Assembly: GCA_016223145.1 (NCBI GenBank)
Contig: JACRPN010000004.1
Coordinates: forward strand, 120,704 to 184,703
Origin: Armatimonadota bacterium
Lineage (GTDB): Bacteria; Armatimonadota; Fimbriimonadia; Fimbriimonadales; Fimbriimonadaceae
Length of the DNA stretch: 64,000 bases
Direction of reading: 5' to 3'
A program made the translations under genes and the position numbers. The first letter of the stretch is position 1; the number at the start of each line of letters is the position of its first letter. The notes under the pieces were generated by a model that was not told the DNA's origin, searched no databases, and saw only the letters and a list, made by a program, of their open reading frames with translations. Positions 58,957-64,000 of the stretch are shown here, piece by piece.

Positions 58957-59600
58957 GGGACCCTCCGTTCGCCGCGGCGAAGCTCCCACAGATAGAATCC
59001 GAAGATGCTCCCTGAAATGGCCAGCACAATCGCCGATTTCAGGAGCGTTCGCGCGACGAATTCGCCGCCCAGTGCTCCGGCAAGCAGCACGATCAGCGTC
59101 GTCAGCACGGTGCTCGCGGCAACGAATAGAGTCAGGTACGTCAGCCATCGGCGCACTGGAGAAGCGCGTCGTTCGGGGTCTTTGGCATAGCTCACCAGAT
59201 GGCTCCGCGTAAGCAGGAACCACACCGGAAACGAGACGATGAGCGAGGCGATAAGCCATCGCGTGCTCTCGTTCCGATAGGAGTCTTCATAGGCCGCATA
59301 GGGCTCCCTTATCGGGTCCGGCATCATGGTGTCCACAAAGCCGCACAGCAGGTTCGCCAAGGAGATCGCCGCCGTGTAGAGCATCATGAAGGTGACCAGA
59401 TAGAGGAATGCTTCCCGGGCTGATCCAGATGTGCGCCGCAAGGGCACTGGAACCGGGAATGGGACGTCGGCAAAGCGGGAAATCGCGTCGTCGACTTCGT
59501 CGGCTTGCCAGCCGGCTTGGGAAAGCACGTCGCGAACCTCTTCACGGCTCTTGCCGGCGAGCAGCGCGTCGCGCACGAATTGAGTCAGTTCGGCCGTCAT
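58953..59600 (-). CDS. DUF5671 membrane protein
   Basis: 215 residues. An N-terminal soluble segment resembling a small helical domain (LTQFVRDALLAGKSREEVRDVLSQAGWQADEVDDAISRF) is followed by four hydrophobic helices starting at REAFLYLVTFMMLYTAAISLANLLCGFVD. The helical start plus AFLYLxxFxxLY is the DUF5671 pattern. It is coupled to the downstream single-pass protein by a GTGA overlap. Function not known. Confidence 0.85.
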   Translation of the reverse strand: MTAELTQFVRDALLAGKSREEVRDVLSQAGWQADEVDDAISRFADVPFPVPVPLRRTSGSAREAFLYLVTFMMLYTAAISLANLLCGFVDTMMPDPIREPYAAYEDSYRNESTRWLIASLIVSFPVWFLLTRSHLVSYAKDPERRASPVRRWLTYLTLFVAASTVLTTLIVLLAGALGGEFVARTLLKSAIVLAISGSIFGFYLWELRRGERRVP

Positions 59601-60151
59601 TGGACCGCCCTCCTATCTTCGCCTTTGGAATCTCAAGAAGATCCAGGGCATCCGAAGTTTATATCTTTACTGACTTGATATACTACACTTCGCCGGAAGG
59701 ATTCCGGTTTTTCAGGTCCTATTCGCCGATCAACCGTGTATCGCCCAATGACGGCAATCTGGCTCGCAACGGCTGCTGATCGGTGGGAATCTGTTTCACG
59801 AGGAAGTCTGAACGTCAGCGTGGAGCTTGAAGCCCGCTTTCTCTGAATCCTTCACCGCGGGAGTAGGCGGCCGAAAAGTGTCGGCTACCGCCCGCTTCTC
59901 GGCGGATCCTTTGTACCTTTGCCAGCGAGGTATACAAATTCAGAAATTGGCTGCTGAATCAGCACAAAGAAATATAGATGATGATTTTAAGCATTACCTA
60001 TACTAAAATGTCCCCATCGGGCTCCTCCAAGGCCAGGCGAGATTCTTGGCTACAGGGAAGCATGGCGGACGATGGGGTTCGCGCCTGAACGGGCAAGAGA
60101 GCGTTCATGCCGCAATTCCATTGGCCCAGTTGACCGAAGCTGGGGGATCGC
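59601..60151. other. 551-base gene-free spacer
   Basis: AT-richer than the surroundings (notably 59930-60010). No convincing gene on either strand. It contains one orphan hairpin plus T-tract at 59693-59712. Confidence 0.5.
59693..59712 (+). terminator. orphan hairpin with T tract
   Basis: CCGGAA-gga-TTCCGG followed by TTTTT on the plus strand. No plus-strand gene lies upstream for more than 1 kb, so it would end either an unseen small RNA starting around 59600-59690 or antisense transcription. Confidence 0.45.
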
Positions 60152-60868
60152 TTGAAACCGGGAAACAAGCTGCAGAGCTTTGATCGTTTGACAAGCAATA
60201 CGCTCATTGCGTCCGCCATCGTGCTCGTCTTGGCGCTGCCCTTCAATGGCGTCATGGGAGTTGGCTACGGGCCAAAGTGGGCCGCCGAATCTCGCATCCA
60301 GATGGCCAGCGCGTTGGCCTTGACCTTGGTAGTGCTGTGTAGCGGATGCTCCATTCGGGGAGGGGTTCTTTACAAGAAGTGCGTTTGGGTGACCGTTGCC
60401 TGCCTGCTCGGGATAGCCTTTTGGATGTGGGCGCCCTCTTGGCTCAATTTGTCTGCTTGCATCGTAATGGCAGGCATGGGATTCACGTCCATCTACCTTC
60501 AACTGAATCAGCCTGCAGAGGCATGCAGCCAACCGATGCCGTCCGCATTGCAGTCTCCATCAAGCAGCAACGGCAAGGTTGACCGACGCGTCCTGGCGGA
60601 TCCCGAAGCCGAAACTATAGTGTCGGTTTCAAAGGGCATCGTACAAGAGACTGGAGCGAGCGGATCTGTATTGATCTTCGACGGGACAGACATTCCTGTT
60701 CGGACCGTTTTGGCCGGGTTGGCAAATGGAAAAACGACGGGGGATTTACTGCAAGAATTCCCCATGCTCACCGAGGAGCATATCCATGCCGCGATCGCCT
60801 ACTCGGCGGCATCGATGATCGCCTCTCCTCCAGCAGAGTCTGCGCGTCAAGGCCCCCGCCTCCACTAA
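60152..60868 (+). CDS. membrane protein with C-terminal DUF433 domain
   Basis: 238 residues starting at TTG 60152 with a GGGGG site upstream. Residues about 17-125 hold four hydrophobic helices (TLIASAIVLVLALPFNGVMGVGYG, MASALALTLVVLCSGCS, WVTVACLLGIAFWMWAPSW, ACIVMAGMGFTSIYL). Residues about 165-230 are a DUF433 domain: SGSVLIFDGTDIPVRTVLAGLANGKTTGDLLQEFPMLTEEHIHAAIAYSAAS. DUF433 is normally a stand-alone antitoxin, so its attachment to the membrane is unusual. No DUF5615 partner is adjacent. Confidence 0.75.
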   Translation: MKPGNKLQSFDRLTSNTLIASAIVLVLALPFNGVMGVGYGPKWAAESRIQMASALALTLVVLCSGCSIRGGVLYKKCVWVTVACLLGIAFWMWAPSWLNLSACIVMAGMGFTSIYLQLNQPAEACSQPMPSALQSPSSSNGKVDRRVLADPEAETIVSVSKGIVQETGASGSVLIFDGTDIPVRTVLAGLANGKTTGDLLQEFPMLTEEHIHAAIAYSAASMIASPPAESARQGPRLH

Positions 60869-60955
60869 GGGCGGCCCCCAATTGCGATCGTCGGGAGGCG
60901 CAAACTCCAACCGTTTGAAGTGGCAGCGATGGCCTACCTAGCAAACACCAGTTGA

Positions 60956-63538
60956 TTAGTCGTCCTTGTTCGGATGGAACTTCTCCGCCGGGAAGCGCTC
61001 CTTGGGACGCACCGACTGCCACGCCGCGCGCGCCACCACGTCGGCATCGGCGACGTCCACGTCGCCCCAGTCCATTTTGGAGCTCAGCTCCGCCAGCCTA
61101 CGCGCTTCGCCGGTCAGCGAATTGGCCGGAGGGTTCATCTCGTCGAGCGGCACCCTGTTGGGGATAGATTTGAAGGGAGCCAGGTTGGGTTTGTCGACGA
61201 AGCATGCGCGGAGCGGAGTGGCCACACGGTCGAACCGCGTCAGCGCAGGGAATCCCAGTACAAGGCCCATCGTTCGGATAAACGAGGTGTGATTGTAAAA
61301 CTCGGAGACCACCGCGCCTCGCCGCGTATACGGCGAGATCCCCTGGGCCACCGTCCGGTGCCCGTCCACGTGGTCGGGGCCTAGCTGTGAGTCGTCTTCG
61401 ATGACAAGGATCAGCGTGTCTTTCCAGAACTTCGAGTTCGTGATGGCCTCGACGATTCGTCCCAGGGCTAGATCGTTGTCGGCAGTCATCGCCCTTGGCG
61501 TCGGCATCCCCGCCGAAGTGCCGTTGGTGTGGTTGTTTGGCAGAAGCAGGATGCTCAACGCGGGCATCTCGCCGCCATTCACCCAGGACCGGAAGTCCTT
61601 CAGGAACTGATCGGCCCGCCACTGGTCGCTGACGATCGACGGGAAGCCGATATAGTTCGGGTGCAGCACCTTTCGAAGCGCAGCCTGGCTGGTGACCGCC
61701 CGAATCTCGTACTTGCTCCCACCGGCCTTGTAGTCGGTCCAAAGCTGCGTCCAGGTCGGCGCCTTTCCGGTCGCGGGGTCTCGCACCAGGGGCCTATCGA
61801 CAAACTCGCCATAAACCCGCACAGGGATGCGGTTGGCCGTCGCTGCGGTCCAAAGGAAGCCGTTGGGACTGAAGGCAAGCGGATCGCCCCCGTCATAGGG
61901 GTAGCTGCGCGTGTTGGCGGAGTAGTTTTGTTCGGTATAGGCGTTGGCAATGGCGGTCGAGGTCCACTGGTGCCCGTCGGCGGAGTTGGTGCCACTTGTG
62001 TACACGTTGTCCAACAGCACGAACTGCCTCGCAAGGGCATGGGCGTTGGGGGTCACGTCCTCACCAAAGATGCAGATTGAAGGGTCGCCGTTCCCTTCCT
62101 TGATGTCCCCAAAGTCCACGTCGTAGGTGTGGTTCTCTTTGATGATATAGACCACGTGCTTGAACACGCTGGGTTCGCCGACACGCTCCGGGATGACCGC
62201 CGGAGGCTGGTTGCGACGCGCCGGCTGTTCCTCTCCCCAGCGGCTGTTCGACGCCACCTGGGCGCTCAGGGCTGGAAGTTTCGCGAGGGCGTCTGCAACG
62301 TCGACAACCTGGAACGCGCCGACATTATCGTGAACGCCGAATCTGGTGGTTTTGCCCTTCAGCCGGTTCCCAAACCCCTTGGAACAGGCCACATAGAGCT
62401 TCCCTGCTTTCTGGCGCACCGCGATCGGATACCAAGCAGTTGGGATCTGGCCGGCCAGTTTCCAGACGTTGTTCTCCCTCTGAAGCACGGCAAGGGCGTT
62501 GATCCCTCCGCAGGACACGAAAAGGGTCTGCCCATCATCGGAGAAGGCCACCCCCGTCGGTTCATGGCCGAAAGTTGGCTCGATCGGCGGCCTCAATCCG
62601 ACGGTCGCGAGCTTCTTCCCCGCCCGAGGATCGATCAGGGTGACCGTATCGCCGTCCGAATCGGCGACGGCCAGAAGCTCCTTGTTTGGGGAATAGGCCA
62701 TCCCCGACGGCTGCCTGCCCGTCTCGACATGAATCGGATTGGCATACTGGGGTCCGAAAAGAGTCACACTCCCGCGCGAAGCCGCATCGGTTCCCGAGTC
62801 GATGGCCACCAGAGTCCCGGCCGAATCGGCACCCGGCTCGTTTGACCCTGCCAAGCGCCCTCCCCGGTTCGCCACAGCGTAGCCACCGCTTCCATCCGAG
62901 GCGACGGCATAGGGCGCGGCTTGGGTCGCGATCGTCTCGCGAAGCTGCTCCGTACCGCTGGAGCCGATGCCGCTCAGATCGTATCGGAGCACAGCGTTTC
63001 GCCTACCCAAGGCCACCCACATCTGCGTCGGCGTCGAGCCTGCGGCGAGTCCCGTGGGCTGTGGATTGCCACCCTTGATCGTTTGCAAATCGGTAGGCTG
63101 TTCCGGCTTGAAGGTTCCAGCAATCGCCCAGCGGTCGCCCTCGCGCCGGACCAACGTAAGCTGGCCCTGATCTCCGCTGACCCAAATGCTGCTGCCATCT
63201 TGGTTCCAGGAGATGCCCAGGGCCCCGGTTCTCAGCCTCACCTCGCCGCGAGGCTTACCGTCAGCATCGAAGAACGCCACCCTTCCAGTACACATCACCG
63301 CCACGACGCTCCCATCGGGCGACAGGGCAAGGTCCTTCGGGCGGGCGCCCTCGATCCTCTGAACGAGGCCAAAGGGGGTGAGCCGCTGGTCGGTCGTCAC
63401 CAAGAACGTGCCATCGGGCTGTTCCCCGGGGGTTACCCGATCGGCGACGTACCGATACAAGGTGAAGCCCGCTGCCCCCATGGCTGCGAGCAGCACGGCA
63501 GGTACAAGAGTGCGGCGAAGGATCGGTGCCAGAGCCAA
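60956..63538 (-). CDS. YncE-like propeller fused to phosphoesterase/alkaline phosphatase-like domain
   Basis: 860 residues. An N-terminal membrane anchor (TLVPAVLLAAMGAAGFTLYRYV) precedes a beta-propeller of YncE type (about 50-460: DLALSPDGSVVAVM, YSPNKELLAVADSDGDTVTLID, AFSDDGQTLFVSCGG). A phosphoesterase domain follows (FKHVVYIIKENHTYDVDFGDI..., DNVYTSGTNSADGHQWTSTAIANAY, LILVIEDDSQLGPDHVDGHRT). It is probably periplasmic. The start is placed at TTG 63538, which has GGAGG 9 bases upstream; ATG 63598 directly abuts a terminator and has no ribosome site. Confidence 0.88.
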   Translation of the reverse strand: MALAPILRRTLVPAVLLAAMGAAGFTLYRYVADRVTPGEQPDGTFLVTTDQRLTPFGLVQRIEGARPKDLALSPDGSVVAVMCTGRVAFFDADGKPRGEVRLRTGALGISWNQDGSSIWVSGDQGQLTLVRREGDRWAIAGTFKPEQPTDLQTIKGGNPQPTGLAAGSTPTQMWVALGRRNAVLRYDLSGIGSSGTEQLRETIATQAAPYAVASDGSGGYAVANRGGRLAGSNEPGADSAGTLVAIDSGTDAASRGSVTLFGPQYANPIHVETGRQPSGMAYSPNKELLAVADSDGDTVTLIDPRAGKKLATVGLRPPIEPTFGHEPTGVAFSDDGQTLFVSCGGINALAVLQRENNVWKLAGQIPTAWYPIAVRQKAGKLYVACSKGFGNRLKGKTTRFGVHDNVGAFQVVDVADALAKLPALSAQVASNSRWGEEQPARRNQPPAVIPERVGEPSVFKHVVYIIKENHTYDVDFGDIKEGNGDPSICIFGEDVTPNAHALARQFVLLDNVYTSGTNSADGHQWTSTAIANAYTEQNYSANTRSYPYDGGDPLAFSPNGFLWTAATANRIPVRVYGEFVDRPLVRDPATGKAPTWTQLWTDYKAGGSKYEIRAVTSQAALRKVLHPNYIGFPSIVSDQWRADQFLKDFRSWVNGGEMPALSILLLPNNHTNGTSAGMPTPRAMTADNDLALGRIVEAITNSKFWKDTLILVIEDDSQLGPDHVDGHRTVAQGISPYTRRGAVVSEFYNHTSFIRTMGLVLGFPALTRFDRVATPLRACFVDKPNLAPFKSIPNRVPLDEMNPPANSLTGEARRLAELSSKMDWGDVDVADADVVARAAWQSVRPKERFPAEKFHPNKDD

Positions 63539-63599
63539 AGTCTCAAACCTCCAGACGACTTTGGTGAAGTTACCTTTTTGGCGAAGGTGTCTTGGCATG

Positions 63600-63634
63600 A
63601 AAAGTCCCCGTCGGACCAAGGTCCGACGGGGACT
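63600..63634 (-). terminator. intrinsic terminator
   Basis: A perfect 15-bp stem (arms 63603-63617 and 63620-63634, loop of two bases) is followed by a short T run on the minus strand. It closes the Gly/Pro repeat protein gene at 63648 and stands just upstream of the YncE/phosphatase gene. Confidence 0.9.
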
Positions 63635-63647
63635 GTGGGCGCTTCGG

Positions 63648-64000
63648 CTATTTCTTGGTTCCGCGCTTGGAGGCGCCGGCCCGCGCTGGGGGCGCCGTTT
63701 GCTTGGAAGCAGGGGCCTTGGCTTTAGCCTTGGCGGCCTGATCCTTGGCCCACTTTTGACAGGTGGGGCAGGGGCACACATTGGCGATGCCGAAGGGCGG
63801 TTGCGGGACTCGTGCTCCTTGGGGTCCAAAGCCCGGTCCGCCGGGACCTCCCTGCATCGGGGGCATCATTCCTCCTTGGGGACCCTGGCCTCTCCGACCC
63901 GGGGGTCCAAAGCCCGGTCCGCCGGGACCTCCCTGCATCGGGGGCATCATTCCTCCTTGGGGACCCTGGCCACGCCTACCCGGGGGTCCAAAGCCCGGTC
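63648..64000 (-). CDS. Gly/Pro/Met repeat protein, 5' end outside the window
   Basis: The C-terminal 117 residues are visible. Tandem 27-residue units of the type MMPPMQGGPGGPGFGPPGRRGQ are encoded by 81-base repeats. A short CPCPTCQKW motif follows, then a Lys/Ala-rich basic tail ending SKRGTKK. The Gly-Pro-rich repeats suggest a disordered, extended segment; CPCPTC could bind a metal. The gene continues past 64000. No known family recognised. Confidence 0.7.
   Translation of the reverse strand, partial: PGFGPPGRRGQGPQGGMMPPMQGGPGGPGFGPPGRRGQGPQGGMMPPMQGGPGGPGFGPQGARVPQPPFGIANVCPCPTCQKWAKDQAAKAKAKAPASKQTAPPARAGASKRGTKK
63821..64000. repeat. 81-bp tandem repeat
   Basis: The word GGGGTCCAAAGCCCGGTC begins at 63821, 63902 and 63983, exactly 81 bases apart. 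Two full units and the start of a third are seen, with few base differences between units, and the array runs off the right edge. The unit length keeps the frame (27 codons). Confidence 0.92.

Overview
The window looks like a stretch of chromosome from a GC-rich, Gram-negative-type heterotroph. The clues are PEP-CTERM surface proteins ending in a hydrophobic helix plus Arg tail, a pseudopilin ending in a DGHAAM element, an RND/TolC-type tripartite pump, MltG, SurE, and split carB and metH genes. I infer an Armatimonadota (Fimbriimonadia-like) bacterium. This is an impression from gene families, not a search result. I see no rRNA, tRNA, CRISPR array, transposase, phage gene or replication origin.

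Layout. 1-1580 is the end of an arsenic operon (ACR3 exporter, thioredoxin-type arsenate reductase). 1.6-10.4 kb holds a glycosyltransferase, a TrkA pair, a DUF1385 protein, SurE, a VanZ-like protein and a large secreted STN-like protein. 10.4-18 kb is the carbamoyl-phosphate synthase region: carA, then the two halves of carB as separate genes with two secreted-protein genes between them. 18-26 kb has MscS, MurQ with a sugar kinase, an HtpX-like protease, aspartase/fumarase and a TolB/Ig-like lipoprotein. 26.7-31 kb has a pseudopilin with a tiny lipoprotein, BCCP, homoserine dehydrogenase and a nitrilase. 31.1-37.2 kb is a tightly packed minus-strand operon: hisN, ruvX, mltG, yqeG-gtrA fusion, aroE, sua5-like, then marR. 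38.3-46.5 kb is a copper/heavy-metal efflux island: secreted Cys-rich protein, YHS-like lipoprotein, adaptor with metal-binding tail, RND pump, TolC-like protein, cupredoxin. 47-52.8 kb has signal peptidase, M61 protease, a dicarboxylate symporter and the C-terminal half of MetH. 53-55.6 kb is a tandem triplet of PEP-CTERM paralogues. 56-64 kb has isocitrate dehydrogenase, a DUF433/DUF5615 toxin-antitoxin-like pair, DUF5671, a DUF433-membrane fusion, a YncE/phosphatase protein and a Gly/Pro repeat protein running off the end.

The most unusual signal is not one gene. Intergenic regions carry several families of short low-complexity repeats and small perfect hairpins. DNA of the same families also sits in frame inside conserved genes: carB C-half, aspA/fumC-like, metH, the RND pump, and the signal-peptide region of its TolC partner. 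Two of these inserts share an identical 20-base core in opposite orientation relative to their reading frames. Another hairpin family keeps its loop sequence while both stem arms change together. This looks like small mobile or slippage-generated elements that the genome tolerates inside proteins.
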